A stretch of 64,000 nt of DNA from JANWKA01 sp035533815 (GCA_035533815.1 DATLTB010000113.1:22626-86625), one strand, 5' to 3'; positions 53,808 to 63,430 are shown, counted from the first letter of the stretch. The notes: generated by a model not told the origin, from the letters alone. Translations and numbers: made by a program.

Positions 53808-54566
53808 GTTAAATCAGGTTAATCAGGTCAAAATTGGCGGTTTTTCGGGTATTGAAGCTAAAAAAAATTTAACCCCTTCTCATGCTGCATTTCCTTCAGG
53901 TTGGCCCCCTGGTTCCCCGTATGGCAAGTCCAGGCCTCCCTACATATCCCCCGGTGTTCCCTGGAGTACCTGTTTGATGATCCCGGAATGCTTTGGATAT
54001 CCTTCGGATCGGACCAGGAGACCGATGGCCCCTGCCATCCGCCATCCACCACGGAATTGTTTCGCGGCCAAAGCGGTGACAGCTTAAAAAAGCCTGAGGT
54101 CTAAAAACGTCATTATCCCCCCACCGCGAATGCCAGTCCCAGCATGATAGCCAGTAATCCGGGTATCCCCGGAATCATGGAAGAAGAGTGGATGACCGTA
54201 CCTGATGGCAGGAATCCAGCCGGTGCCTCAAGGAAAAAGTAAAGATGCTGCAGGGCATAGTTCCAATTTATGCGAATAACCCTGCCAAATGGGCAAACCG
54301 GAAAACATGACCCCAATCATACCAATAAGCGCACTCCACTGACAAAATCTCCAGGTAAAAGATTCATTTTCCACCAATGTTTCCCCAAGTTAATAATAAC
54401 CCTTTCCAAGCAATTGTCAGCAGCCTAAAATGCCAACACGCCCTTTTGAAGGGCGTGTTGGCTGGATTAATTGGGATTGTAGTCCTAGGTTGAATCAGTA
54501 ACTGGACAATTTCCGATTCGGTGATCCCCTTATGGGGTAGGTTCCAAACAACTACAACCGGATTAA
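53808..54566. other. Intergenic region with hairpin and degraded-looking frames
   Basis: This 759-bp gap has no credible intact gene. On the minus strand an open frame (54228-54389) reads RFCQWSALIGMIGVMFSGLP and resembles a membrane helix. A different frame (54113-54316) ends PGLLAIMLGLAFAVGG, also hydrophobic. They may be remains of a membrane-protein gene, but no homology is recognised. A perfect 14-bp hairpin is at 54432-54462. Confidence 0.45.
54432..54462 (-). terminator. Perfect hairpin downstream of small exported protein
   Basis: GCCAACACGCCCTT and AAGGGCGTGTTGGC form a perfect 14-bp stem with a 3-nt loop. On the minus strand it is followed by ATTTTAGG. It lies downstream of the gene at 54567-54905 and is the probable end of its transcript, although a long T-run is lacking. 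Confidence 0.6.
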
Positions 54567-54905
54567 TCAATTGTTCCTGATCTGTTTACTGATCCGGTTT
54601 TCCTGGACATTTAATGTTTTTTGCTCCTGTTTGGTGATATGACCGTGATCCTGTGAAGCCATCAACTTTTCCTCTTTGCGGACCTGCCGATCTTCCCTTT
54701 GAATCTTATCTGATTTTTTCTCACTCATTTGTTGATTGTCCACTTTGTTGTCGATCCGCTTGGATTGGTAGGCCAGCCGATGATTGACCTCCACCCGGCG
54801 GGGATGGGTTCTCTTCCAGCGGGTTTGCGCGAATGCGGTGGTAGTCAACCCCAGGAGTGCGGACAGCAGGGCAACAGTTAGCATTTTTGTTTTCATAGTT
54901 TTCAT
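54567..54905 (-). CDS. Exported charged helical protein
   Basis: A 112-residue protein from ATG 54905 (MKTMKTKMLTVALLSALLGLTTTAFAQ), an evident signal peptide; ATG 54896 is an alternative. The mature part is rich in K, R, E, Q and N, with two spaced helical units: RIDNKVDNQQMSEKKSDKIQ and HGHITKQEQKTLNVQENRIS. This pattern, 'RI..G...G.LT..E...L..QE', recurs in small unnamed periplasmic proteins in many bacteria. No function is known. The start region is preceded by an AT-rich leader. It is followed by the hairpin 54432-54462. Confidence 0.7.
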   Translation of the reverse strand: MKTMKTKMLTVALLSALLGLTTTAFAQTRWKRTHPRRVEVNHRLAYQSKRIDNKVDNQQMSEKKSDKIQREDRQVRKEEKLMASQDHGHITKQEQKTLNVQENRISKQIRNN

Positions 54906-55016
54906 GTTTTTTGTTTTTGTTAATATGAGACCTATCCCCAAGGTTAAAGTTTAATCTCGAAGAAGGATTGGTTAAAAATTGAGGATTTTTATTTCCACAC
55001 CGGTGGTGTAATACCA

Positions 55017-56465
55017 TTATTGCTGTTCCTTCAAAATCCTCCAGGATGGTGGGTAGTAATTATTGATGCGGCCCGGAAGGATTTTTGCCCATCCCAGGGA
55101 AATGCCTGCATATTTTACGAGCACCCAACCGAGCGGCATATTCCCATCCGTAAATGGTTTCTTATAGAGGTACCTGATGGCATTTTCCAGATCCAGTTCC
55201 AGTGCAGGTAGTCCTTCATTATACAGGGTGCTGAGGGCCAAGGACGGTGCCGGGATGAATTCTTCCCGAATCTGCTTGCCAAGGTCAACCCCCGATTGAC
55301 GGACATGCAGGCTATTTTCCAACATCATCAATTCCTGCATCAGGGATCGGGGAAACCCGACCAGTTTTCCTGGTTCGTTACGGATTTCCAATCCGGCATC
55401 TTCCCTTAACCAGTCCCGAAGAAAATCCCTTTTCCGCCCGGGCAATGCCTGAAATTTTCGCTGTTTAATCCGTATTGCCGGAGAACCTGATTCTTTTCTC
55501 AAACAGGAAACAAAAAAGCCCTCCCCCTGAAGCTTATCCGGATAAAAGCGCATGCCGCTTATCTCATTCCCCCAATCCTTATCGGTTACGACATGCCAGC
55601 TTTCCGGTATGGGCAAGTCCAGGGTTTTCAAACCGGACTCATTGATCAGCCAGGCTACGATTTCCTCATTTTCTGCCGGGGAATAGCTGCAGGTGGAATA
55701 GATCAGGATGCCTCCCTTTTTCAGGGCGGGTAACACATCAGTCAGGATCCTGCGTTGCCGGCGGCTGCAAAGCCCTACCAGTTGAGGTGTCCATTCCCGG
55801 ACTGCCCAGGGGTCTTTACGGAACAGCCCTGATCCGGAACAGGGTGCATCCACGATGATCAGGTCAAAAAAACCGGTCAGGGCAGAAAAATCTGCAGGAT
55901 CGTTGCAGGTCATTACCGTGTTGGCCCCTCCCCACCTGGTCAGGTTGGACCCAAGGACAGAGACCCGGCTCCGGATGACTTCATTGGCTACCAGCAGGCT
56001 ATCCGAGGTTAGCAAGGATTGCAGTAAGGTGGATTTTCCGCCAGGAGCCGCGCAAAGATCCAGCACTTTGAGCGGCTGGTTAAGCTGGATAGCCTGTCTC
56101 ACCAGCCAGCTGATAGACATGGAAGAGGGCTCCTGCACATAATATAGTCCTGCATGAAACAGGGGATCCATCGTAAAGGAAGGCCGTACGGGCAGATAAT
56201 ATCCTTCCTGGCACCAGGGAACAGGTGTATTTCCGGTTCTTGCCAGAGATATTGGAGCATCCGGCGCCAGATCCCCGGTCAACCGGAACATTTTAGCCGG
56301 ATTTATCCGGATGGCCGCACAGGGTTTCGCGTCAGCATGTGCCTGTTCAAAAAGCGCCCGGTCAAATCCCGGCAATGACTCCAAAGAATGAACCAATGCA
56401 GCAGGGACCGGACTGGCTATCCGGTCTCCCTGAGCATCAGATGGCTTTTTCCCAGGCTTTGACAA
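55017..56465 (-). CDS. RsmF-like rRNA (cytosine-5) methyltransferase
   Basis: A 482-residue NOL1/NOP2/Sun-family RNA methyltransferase. The AdoMet motif is KVLDLCAAPGGKSTLLQSLL. Motif IV is VDAPCSGSGLFRKDPWAV with its cysteine, and motif VI has the second catalytic Cys in LIYSTCSYSPAENEEIV. The N-terminal PAALVHSLESLPGFDRALFEQAH and the C-terminal RsmF-type substrate domain (LPLGWVLVKYAGISLGWAKIL) complete the architecture. Probably modifies a 16S rRNA cytosine. It is downstream of nothing on this strand and is 111 bases from the next gene. Confidence 0.9.
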   Translation of the reverse strand: MSKPGKKPSDAQGDRIASPVPAALVHSLESLPGFDRALFEQAHADAKPCAAIRINPAKMFRLTGDLAPDAPISLARTGNTPVPWCQEGYYLPVRPSFTMDPLFHAGLYYVQEPSSMSISWLVRQAIQLNQPLKVLDLCAAPGGKSTLLQSLLTSDSLLVANEVIRSRVSVLGSNLTRWGGANTVMTCNDPADFSALTGFFDLIIVDAPCSGSGLFRKDPWAVREWTPQLVGLCSRRQRRILTDVLPALKKGGILIYSTCSYSPAENEEIVAWLINESGLKTLDLPIPESWHVVTDKDWGNEISGMRFYPDKLQGEGFFVSCLRKESGSPAIRIKQRKFQALPGRKRDFLRDWLREDAGLEIRNEPGKLVGFPRSLMQELMMLENSLHVRQSGVDLGKQIREEFIPAPSLALSTLYNEGLPALELDLENAIRYLYKKPFTDGNMPLGWVLVKYAGISLGWAKILPGRINNYYPPSWRILKEQQ

Positions 56466-56850
56466 GGCGGTTATTCGTTTAATTTCCGGTCTTCCCTATT
56501 CCAGGAATTGACTTGATCCTGTAAATCGCAAGATACCTGTCATTTAATTTGAACCACCGGATGGATTTTATTTCATCCTATGCGGAATGGATGCCATTCT
56601 ACAGGTCTTTCTGGTTTTTTTTCCATGCAATGGCTGATCTCCGGGATGATTAATAAACTACCCGGTACTTCGGGACCGGGTCATTTACAGCCACTGGTCA
56701 TTAAACCCTGGATAAAACACTTCCGGCAGATCCTGATTAGAATTCCTTTTCATGAGCAGGCCTTTAAGGACATGCCGGTTTAACCAGGGGCCGACAGACC
56801 TGCTGCTGACCCGGTCTCGCAACCACCAGCTGGTCTTTGCCAATAGAAAA
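56466..56850. other. Intergenic region between pntB and the RsmF-like gene
   Basis: No gene is supported in this 385-bp gap. The sequence is the 3' side of pntB and the 5' side of the RsmF-like gene on the minus strand. A hairpin with a UUCG loop on the plus strand (56660-56681) is the only feature. Confidence 0.5.
56660..56681 (-). terminator. Hairpin downstream of pntB
   Basis: ACCCGGT and ACCGGGT make a 7-bp stem around an 8-nt loop; on the plus strand the inner CTTCGG would form a stable UUCG tetraloop. It lies about 170 bases beyond the pntB stop. On the minus strand it is followed by AGTTTATTAATC. Function as a terminator is only possible. Confidence 0.35.
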
Positions 56851-58329
56851 TCAAATATTCTTTATTTCTGCTATCAGTTGTTGCAGGACGGTTTTTGCAT
56901 CTCCGAAAAGCATGGAGGTTTTGGGTTCAAAGAACAGGTCATTTTCAATTCCAGCATACCCCGGTTTCATGCTCCTTTTGTTAACGATGACCATTTTAGC
57001 CCTTTCCACTTCCAGGATCGGCATGCCATAGATGGGACTGGCCGGGTCGTTCTTGGCAGCCGGATTGACAACATCATTGGCCCCAAGGACCAGCACCAGA
57101 TCTGCACTGGGGAATTCCTCATTGGCTTCTTCCATTTCCAGGAGCTTGTCATAGGGAACATCCGCTTCAGCCAGCAGCACATTCATGTGTCCGGGCATTC
57201 TCCCTGCCACGGGATGGATGGCATATTTCAATTGCACCCCCCGGTCCTCCAGGACCTTTTCCAGGTCATGGCAGGCATGCTGGGCTTGCGCCACGGCCAA
57301 TCCATATCCCGGCACGATCATTACTTTATGGGCATATGCCAATACAATGGCCGCATCACTGATGGAAATCTCCTTGTATCCCCCATGCTGATGGGTCTGT
57401 CCCTCCGTGGCAGCAGTTCCCCCAAATGAGCCGATCAGGACATTACCTAAGGAACGGTTCATCGCCCTGCACATCAGCAGGGTTAGAATGCCTCCTGCGG
57501 ATCCCACCAAAATACCGCCGGTGAGCATGACCGCATTGCTATATAAAAAACCTCCGCAGGCAGCTGCTACCCCGGTGCAGGCATTCAATAATGAAATGAC
57601 CACAGGCATATCTGCTCCGCCGATAGGCAAGACGAACAGAATGCCATAGGCAATCGCCAGTCCGATCACCGTACAGAAAACATAGGGACTGATGGCAGGG
57701 ATGAATTGTCCCAGATTGTTTCCCCCGGTCATTAAATGTGGAGTGATACAGGCAAAATAGATTCCCAGCAGGATCATCGCTGCCAGGATGGCCATATTCA
57801 ATATTTGCTGGCCAGGGAAAGTAAAATCCTTAATTCGGCCATTGAGCTTTCCGAATGCGATCATGCTTCCTGAAAAGGACACCATTCCAATGATCATTTC
57901 CACGATAATGATCACCATCATTCCCTTCGGGATAAACAGACTGACCGTAAATCCGCCTGTCGTTCCCGTGGTATTGAAATGCAGGAGGTGATAAAATTCA
58001 CTGATGGCGATCAGGGCAGCACAAAATCCTCCCATACCATTGAAGATACTCACCATCTCAGGCATGGAAGTCATCAGCACCTTCCGGGCAGCCACAAAGC
58101 CGATCACGCCTCCAATTGCCAGTCCGGTGAATATCCAGCCGTAATTATGCAGGGGTGCTCCACTGGACTGGCGATACAGGAAAATGGTACCGAGTATGGC
58201 CAAACCCATGCCTGCAGCAGCGATCAGGTTCCCTCGCCTGGCCGTATCCGGCCTGGACAGCATTTTAAGGCCGATGATGAAGGTGACTGAACCGATAAGG
58301 TAGGCCAGGGTTAAGATTGATAGCTCCAT
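56851..58329 (-). CDS. pntB: NAD(P) transhydrogenase subunit beta
   Basis: A 492-residue inner-membrane subunit of the proton-translocating transhydrogenase (NADH + NADP+ to NAD+ + NADPH). The membrane half has about nine helices and includes GGADMPVVISLLNACTGVAAA. The C-terminal NADP-binding domain contains VPGYGLAVAQAQHACHDLEK and EGRMPGHMNVLLAEADVPYD-like ARMPGHMNVLLAEADV, then LVLGANDVVNPAA. It is slightly longer than E. coli PntB (462). Third gene of pntAA-pntAB-pntB. Confidence 0.96.
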   Translation of the reverse strand: MELSILTLAYLIGSVTFIIGLKMLSRPDTARRGNLIAAAGMGLAILGTIFLYRQSSGAPLHNYGWIFTGLAIGGVIGFVAARKVLMTSMPEMVSIFNGMGGFCAALIAISEFYHLLHFNTTGTTGGFTVSLFIPKGMMVIIIVEMIIGMVSFSGSMIAFGKLNGRIKDFTFPGQQILNMAILAAMILLGIYFACITPHLMTGGNNLGQFIPAISPYVFCTVIGLAIAYGILFVLPIGGADMPVVISLLNACTGVAAACGGFLYSNAVMLTGGILVGSAGGILTLLMCRAMNRSLGNVLIGSFGGTAATEGQTHQHGGYKEISISDAAIVLAYAHKVMIVPGYGLAVAQAQHACHDLEKVLEDRGVQLKYAIHPVAGRMPGHMNVLLAEADVPYDKLLEMEEANEEFPSADLVLVLGANDVVNPAAKNDPASPIYGMPILEVERAKMVIVNKRSMKPGYAGIENDLFFEPKTSMLFGDAKTVLQQLIAEIKNI

Positions 58330-58380
58330 GTCAATGCGGTTTCCGAAGGGCTGGGGATTTAGTTTAGTCGGGGTGATACC

Positions 58381-58692
58381 CTATGGTTTTTTTTTGCTGA
58401 ACATTTCCAGCATCCGGTCCGTGACCACAAACCCCCCTACTACATTTAAGGTGCCGACGATTACCGCTACCAATCCAATAAACAAGGCCAGAAAATTATG
58501 GGCATCTGCCTGACCCATCACAATGATCGCCCCGATGATCACTACCCCATGTATGGCATTGGCTCCGCTCATCAGCGGAGTATGCAGGACGGCAGGTACC
58601 CGGGATATGACCTCAATCCCCAGGAATATGGATAACACCACCACATAGACCATCTCAATATGCTGATGCAGGAAACGGGCGAGTAAATCCAT
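58381..58692 (-). CDS. pntAB: NAD(P) transhydrogenase subunit alpha, membrane part
   Basis: A 103-residue membrane subunit, three or four helices, corresponding to the C-terminal part of E. coli PntA. Features include FLGIEVISRVPAVLHTPLMSGANAIHGVVIIGAI and VVGGFVVTDRMLEMF, both diagnostic. The gene is 29 bases after pntAA and 51 bases before pntB. The split alpha chain is the three-subunit arrangement of Rhodospirillum and many Bacteroidota. Confidence 0.95.
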   Translation of the reverse strand: MDLLARFLHQHIEMVYVVVLSIFLGIEVISRVPAVLHTPLMSGANAIHGVVIIGAIIVMGQADAHNFLALFIGLVAVIVGTLNVVGGFVVTDRMLEMFSKKKP

Positions 58693-58721
58693 ATTTTATA
58701 ATATTAATGTGAAATTTTCAT

Positions 58722-59849
58722 TTATAGCTTAAAAAACGTTTTCATCCGGTCATTCGAAATCACCCCCCCATGGGTAATACAGGTACCTGAAACAAGTTCA
58801 TCCTTAAAATCCAGATTCAGATTACCATCCTGGCCAATGATTAGTTTCAGAAAGTTCAGGATATTTTTTCCATACAGCCGGCTGGCATCAGCGGGCATGA
58901 GCGACGGCAGATTGGAATTCCCTATAATGGTCACTCCATGATAATTTACCGTTTCATTATCCTTAGTCAGTTCTGTATTACCTCCGGTGGCTGAACTGAT
59001 ATCCAGGATCACCGATCCTTTTTTCATTTTACCGATCATCCCGGCAGTGACCAGCACCGGTGCTTTTCTGCCCGGAATTTGCGCAGTGGTGATCACGATA
59101 TCTGCCTTTTCTATGCTTTCTGCTATCCTGGCCTGCTGACGCTGCTGAAAGGCCAGACTCTGTTCCACCGCATAACCACCCGCATTTACCGGATCAGCCA
59201 TACCTTCCACTTCCACAAACTTGGCCCCCAGACTCATGACTTCCTCCTTCACGGCGGGCCGGGTGTCAAAAACTTCTACCACCCCACCCAGCCTGCGTGC
59301 AGTGGCTATCGCCTGCAGGCCGGCCACTCCAGCACCCAGGATCAGTATCCGGGCAGGGGGAATAGTTCCTGCCGCAGTCATCAGCATGGGGAAATACCGG
59401 CTAAATCGGCAGGCAGTCTCCAGGACGGCGCGGTACCCGGCAATATTTGCCTGGGAACTCAGGACATCCATATTCTGGGCCCGGGTATTCCGGGGGATAT
59501 TATCCAGACTTAGGACCGTTAACCCTGCAACCGCTGCCTGTTGCATCAGTTCCAGCTGAAACAGGGGTTGGTAAACCCCTAATAAGGCGGTATCCGGTCT
59601 GATCTGGCTGATCTTCTCTCTCGGTGGGAAATGAATCGTTAAAATCAGGTTGGCGTTGGAGAAAATACCTTCTGCGGCATGTATGGTGGCCCCTGCTTCC
59701 TGATAATTACTGTCATCGGCAAAAGCCCCGGAGCCAGCTCCTTCCTCCACCCAAACTTCAGTATGCATGCCGACCAATTGCTTCACCATCTCAGGTAACA
59801 GGGAAACCCGGTTCTCCCCTGTTGATTCCTTAAGGATCCCAATGATCAT
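58722..59849 (-). CDS. pntAA: NAD(P) transhydrogenase subunit alpha, NAD-binding part
   Basis: A 375-residue soluble subunit started at ATG 59849 (MIIGILKESTGENRVSLLPEMV); an ATG three codons upstream is possible. It belongs to the alanine dehydrogenase/PntAA family. The dinucleotide-binding ILGAGVAGLQAIATARRLG is central, followed by VEVFDTRPAVKEEVMSLGAKFVEV. The Q-rich loop QSLAFQQRQQARIAESIEKAD and ITTAQIPGRKAPVLVTAGM are typical. It heads the pnt operon. There is a GGAGG-like purine run before the start. Confidence 0.96.
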   Translation of the reverse strand: MIIGILKESTGENRVSLLPEMVKQLVGMHTEVWVEEGAGSGAFADDSNYQEAGATIHAAEGIFSNANLILTIHFPPREKISQIRPDTALLGVYQPLFQLELMQQAAVAGLTVLSLDNIPRNTRAQNMDVLSSQANIAGYRAVLETACRFSRYFPMLMTAAGTIPPARILILGAGVAGLQAIATARRLGGVVEVFDTRPAVKEEVMSLGAKFVEVEGMADPVNAGGYAVEQSLAFQQRQQARIAESIEKADIVITTAQIPGRKAPVLVTAGMIGKMKKGSVILDISSATGGNTELTKDNETVNYHGVTIIGNSNLPSLMPADASRLYGKNILNFLKLIIGQDGNLNLDFKDELVSGTCITHGGVISNDRMKTFFKL

Positions 59850-59952
59850 TGAATGCAATTAAAGGAGGAAAATTACTACAGAAAAAGGAGAAAAAAAATA
59901 AAGCAGGGCAGCCGAACCATATCCTGGACCTGACTTTTACTTTGTATTGATT

Positions 59953-60987
59953 TTATTGCAGCGGTTCCGATGAACCGATTATTGTCATTAAGGCCCTGAC
60001 CCAGGAAGGCCTGGTGTTCAGACAGGGGATATAGGTAAACTGTGTTCCCCCTGCATCCAGAAAAGCAAGTTTCCCCCGCTGGGCAATTTCTTCCAGGGTT
60101 TCCAGGCAGTCCGCAACAAAGGCAGGACAAACCACCAGTAGCCGCTTAACCCCTTCTCCGGGAAGCTCCACCAGCCGTCTGGCTGTATCAGGCTGCAGCC
60201 ACCTGTCCCGCCCCAGGCGGGACTGGAAAGAAATGGCATATTTTTCCTTTGGTAGACCCAGCTTTGCCGCCACCAGGGCTGAGGTAGTCATGACCTGATG
60301 ACGGTAACATTGGAGGTGTGCGGCTGAATCTGTCACGCAACAATCCGGCGCGAACAGGCAATGGGCATGGGTGATATCGGATTTGCGGATATGCCGTTCC
60401 GGAAGTCCGTGATAGCTAAATAATAACTGATCAAAGTCTCCCCCAAGAAAAGGAGAAATGCTATCGGCCAGGGCATCCAGGTAGGCCGGATGATTATAGA
60501 ACGGTTTAATGATCCTCAAGGGAAAGGTATATTTCCGCTTTCGATGAATTTCACGGGTTTGTTCCACCGCTGTTTCATAGGAGGACATGGCATAATGCGG
60601 ATATAAAGGTAGGATAATGACTTCCTCGGGATCAGACCTTGATAGCTCCTCCAGGCCATCTGCAGTGGAAGGCTTTCCATACCTCATGCCAATGGCGATC
60701 CTGGAAGCAGATTGCTCCTGAATAGCTTGCCTGATTTGTGCGGTAAATACGATCAGGGGAGAGCCTTCTTCGGTCCAGATGGTCCGGTAGGCAGCAGCCG
60801 TTTTCGGGGCCCGGAAAGGGGCGATGATGAGGTCCACCAGTAGCTTGCGGTATAAGAATGACACATCCAGAACCCGCTTATCCAGGAGAAATTCATGGAG
60901 GTAAGCCCTCACATCCTTAACTGCAGTGGAAAACGGAGAACCCAGGTTCAGCAATAGAATACCTCGGCGGGAAGCAGGGACTGTCAT
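59953..60987 (-). CDS. hemH: Ferrochelatase
   Basis: A 344-residue enzyme that inserts iron into protoporphyrin IX, or into coproporphyrin III in the alternative pathway. The start gives a standard N-terminus, RRGILLLNLGSPFSTAVKDVRAYL. The catalytic His lies in FSYHGLPERHIRKSD and the conserved region LLVVCPAFVADCLETLEEI closes the family signature. It is transcribed away from hemA-hemC-hemD, so heme genes form two divergent units. A TAATTTTG box is 13 bases before the start. Confidence 0.96.
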   Translation of the reverse strand: MTVPASRRGILLLNLGSPFSTAVKDVRAYLHEFLLDKRVLDVSFLYRKLLVDLIIAPFRAPKTAAAYRTIWTEEGSPLIVFTAQIRQAIQEQSASRIAIGMRYGKPSTADGLEELSRSDPEEVIILPLYPHYAMSSYETAVEQTREIHRKRKYTFPLRIIKPFYNHPAYLDALADSISPFLGGDFDQLLFSYHGLPERHIRKSDITHAHCLFAPDCCVTDSAAHLQCYRHQVMTTSALVAAKLGLPKEKYAISFQSRLGRDRWLQPDTARRLVELPGEGVKRLLVVCPAFVADCLETLEEIAQRGKLAFLDAGGTQFTYIPCLNTRPSWVRALMTIIGSSEPLQ

Positions 60988-61000
60988 TATTTGAAGGAAG

Positions 61001-61008
61001 CAAAATTA
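61001..61008 (-). promoter_or_regulatory. TAnnTTTG -7 box of hemH
   Basis: Minus-strand TAATTTTG ends 13 bases before the hemH ATG. The -33 position shows CCC rather than TTG, so it is a partial match. A second TAATTTTG on the plus strand (61160-61167) could serve hemA. Confidence 0.4.
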
Positions 61009-61256
61009 CCAACTTTGGCATTCCCGTCCCCCCAAATTTGTCATAAGATTGTTGAATCCTTGGTAGGATGAAACTTCCCAGGGAAGGCGGGACCTTATTT
61101 TAACTATAGAAATGACAGACTAATGACAGCTTCAGCCCCTCAATTGGCAAGGCAGCCAGTAATTTTGCTGAGGCTCAGGCCTGCAGATCCTGTTGATCAT
61201 ATTCAGGTAATCCATCCTGATCAGGATGGTTCAACCTTGAAAAATTAGGCCTTACC

Positions 61257-62504
61257 ATGCTTCAAAACAAATCAAAGGACATTTCCTGTTTTTTCGTAGC
61301 CGGAATCAATTACCGGAAATCGGATGCAGCGATCCGCGGGCAGTTTGCCATAGATGACCGGAAGTATGGGGCCATCCTGTTTAAGGCCGGTTCAATGGGT
61401 CTTGATGAGCTTTTTGTGCTTTCTACCTGTAATCGAACGGAAATATATGGTTTTGCCCCTGATCCCCAGGTACTCATCGAATTGCTTTGCTCTGAGACTT
61501 CCGGAAATGCAAATATATTTCGCCTTTCCGCCTATATCAAAACCGGGGATAAAGCCATTAACCACCTGTTTAATGTCAGCGCTGGACTGGATTCCCAGAT
61601 ACTTGGCGATTATGAAGTAGTCAGCCAGGTAAAGCAGGCAGCCCGCTTTTCCAGGGAGCATGGTTTTATGGGGAGTTTTACCGAGAGGATGGTAAGCAGT
61701 GTATTACAGGTATCCAAGATCATCAAGAACCAGACTCAACTAAGTTCCGGTACAGTTTCCGTGGCATATGCCGCCGTGCAGATGCTGCGGCGCATGCCAA
61801 ACCTGGCGGAAAAGCAGATCCTGCTCGTTGGTATCGGTAAAATCGGCCGCAATACCTGCAGAAATTTGATCGATTACCTGGAAATTAAACAGATCACCCT
61901 GATCAACCGGACTGATACCCGGGCCCGGGAATTTGCCTTGAAATATGGACTTAAGGCAGCCTCCTACCGGCAGCTGAAGAAAAAAATTGAGGAATCCGAT
62001 GTCATCATCGTAGCCACCAATGCACCGGCACCCACCATTAAAGCCAGATGGCTGGAAAAATCAGGACCCAAACTCATCCTGGACCTCTCCGTGCCCAGTA
62101 ATGTGGAGGAAGGCGTGAAAAACCTGCCGAATATCAAACTCATCGGGATTGACGAACTCTCCCGGATACAGGATGAAACCCTACAGAAAAGACAGGCTGA
62201 AATTCCCAGGGCCCAGGCCATCATCGAAGAAAACATGCAGGAATTCCTTTACTGGAATCAGATGCGCCGCCATGCGGTAGTATTGCAGGGTGTAAAGAAA
62301 AAGCTTCAGGAAATCCATGCCCGGGAAATTTCCACCCAGAAAACCTGTAATCCTGCCGAAATCAGCAATTTCCAGGATATCTCCTCCCGGATCATTCAAA
62401 AAACCATCAATTTACTCGCCACCAAGGTCCGGCGGGAGCATCCCAAAAATGATCAGTTTATTGAAATGATCAGCGAACTGTTTGAAACCACCCCCAAAAA
62501 CTGA
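61257..62504 (+). CDS. hemA: Glutamyl-tRNA reductase
   Basis: A 415-residue enzyme that reduces Glu-tRNA to glutamate-1-semialdehyde, the first committed step of C5-pathway heme synthesis. The active-site Cys is C58 in VLSTCNRTEIYG. The NADPH-binding motif is LVGIGKIGRNTCRNLIDYL, and ILGDYEVVSQVKQA is a conserved substrate region. The C-terminal helical dimerisation domain is present. It is followed after 2 bases by hemC and then hemD, forming one operon. Confidence 0.96.
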   Translation: MLQNKSKDISCFFVAGINYRKSDAAIRGQFAIDDRKYGAILFKAGSMGLDELFVLSTCNRTEIYGFAPDPQVLIELLCSETSGNANIFRLSAYIKTGDKAINHLFNVSAGLDSQILGDYEVVSQVKQAARFSREHGFMGSFTERMVSSVLQVSKIIKNQTQLSSGTVSVAYAAVQMLRRMPNLAEKQILLVGIGKIGRNTCRNLIDYLEIKQITLINRTDTRAREFALKYGLKAASYRQLKKKIEESDVIIVATNAPAPTIKARWLEKSGPKLILDLSVPSNVEEGVKNLPNIKLIGIDELSRIQDETLQKRQAEIPRAQAIIEENMQEFLYWNQMRRHAVVLQGVKKKLQEIHAREISTQKTCNPAEISNFQDISSRIIQKTINLLATKVRREHPKNDQFIEMISELFETTPKN

Positions 62505-62506
62505 GC

Positions 62507-63430
62507 ATGTCCCCGCAGATCCGTATCGGCACGCGAGACAGTGAACTGGCGGTGTGGCAGGCCACGCAGGTGAAGGAGGGCCTGGACCGGTTTGGATGCC
62601 ATTCGAGTTTGGTCTTTGTGAAATCTGATGGCGATTTGAACCTCTCTGCCCCGCTTCATCAAACAGAAACTATTGGCTTATTTACCCGGACCCTGGACCT
62701 GGCCCTGCTCAACGGGGAAATAGATCTGGCCGTGCATAGCCTGAAGGATCTGCCTACCCAACTGACCAAGGGCATCCTGCAGGTTGCCGTTCTTCCCCGG
62801 GGTCCTGTCCTGGATGTGCTGGTTTGCCGGGGAAGTACCCGTTTCCTGGATCACCCCAGTCAGGCTGCCAGTATTGCCACGGGTAGTTTGCGCAGGAAGG
62901 CACAATGGCTCAATAAATATCCGGGTCACCACATAGAACCTATCCGGGGCAATGTCCGCACCAGGCTGGAAAAACTAAAACATAGCCATTGGGACGGCGC
63001 CATCTTTGCAGCAGCAGGACTGGACCGGTTGGAAATCCGGGATGTAAACTCCCTGACCCTGAACTGGATGCTTCCCGCTCCGGCCCAGGGAGCGATTGCC
63101 CTGATTTGCCGGCAAGCGGATAAAGAAATGATCCGCCAATGCGGGATACTCAATGATGGAAAAACCCAATTATGTGTCCATCAGGAAAGGGAATTTCTGC
63201 AAGTGCTGGAAGGGGGTTGTTCAGCGCCGATCGGAGCCTACTGCTGGATAGAGGAAGAATGGGTCCATTTCCAGGGTAATATTTTGTCGTTGGATGGGAT
63301 GGAGAAACGGGAAGTCTTCCGAAAAGCAACGATGGAGCAGTCCGGTGATCTGGGGAAAAATGCAGCCGAAGAATTGCTGGACCAGGGAGCAAATCTTATC
63401 CTGGAACAAATCAAGCATGCCCCCCGGTAA
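62507..63430 (+). CDS. hemC: Hydroxymethylbilane synthase (porphobilinogen deaminase)
   Basis: A 307-residue enzyme that polymerises four porphobilinogens to the linear tetrapyrrole. The N-terminus IRIGTRDSELAVWQATQVKEGL is diagnostic. The key regions HSLKDLPTQLTKGI and GSLRRKAQWLNKYPGHHIEPIRGNVRTRL bind the cofactor and substrate. The dipyrromethane-binding Cys is C238 in LEGGCSAPIGAY. Its last 14 bases overlap hemD. Confidence 0.97.
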   Translation: MSPQIRIGTRDSELAVWQATQVKEGLDRFGCHSSLVFVKSDGDLNLSAPLHQTETIGLFTRTLDLALLNGEIDLAVHSLKDLPTQLTKGILQVAVLPRGPVLDVLVCRGSTRFLDHPSQAASIATGSLRRKAQWLNKYPGHHIEPIRGNVRTRLEKLKHSHWDGAIFAAAGLDRLEIRDVNSLTLNWMLPAPAQGAIALICRQADKEMIRQCGILNDGKTQLCVHQEREFLQVLEGGCSAPIGAYCWIEEEWVHFQGNILSLDGMEKREVFRKATMEQSGDLGKNAAEELLDQGANLILEQIKHAPR

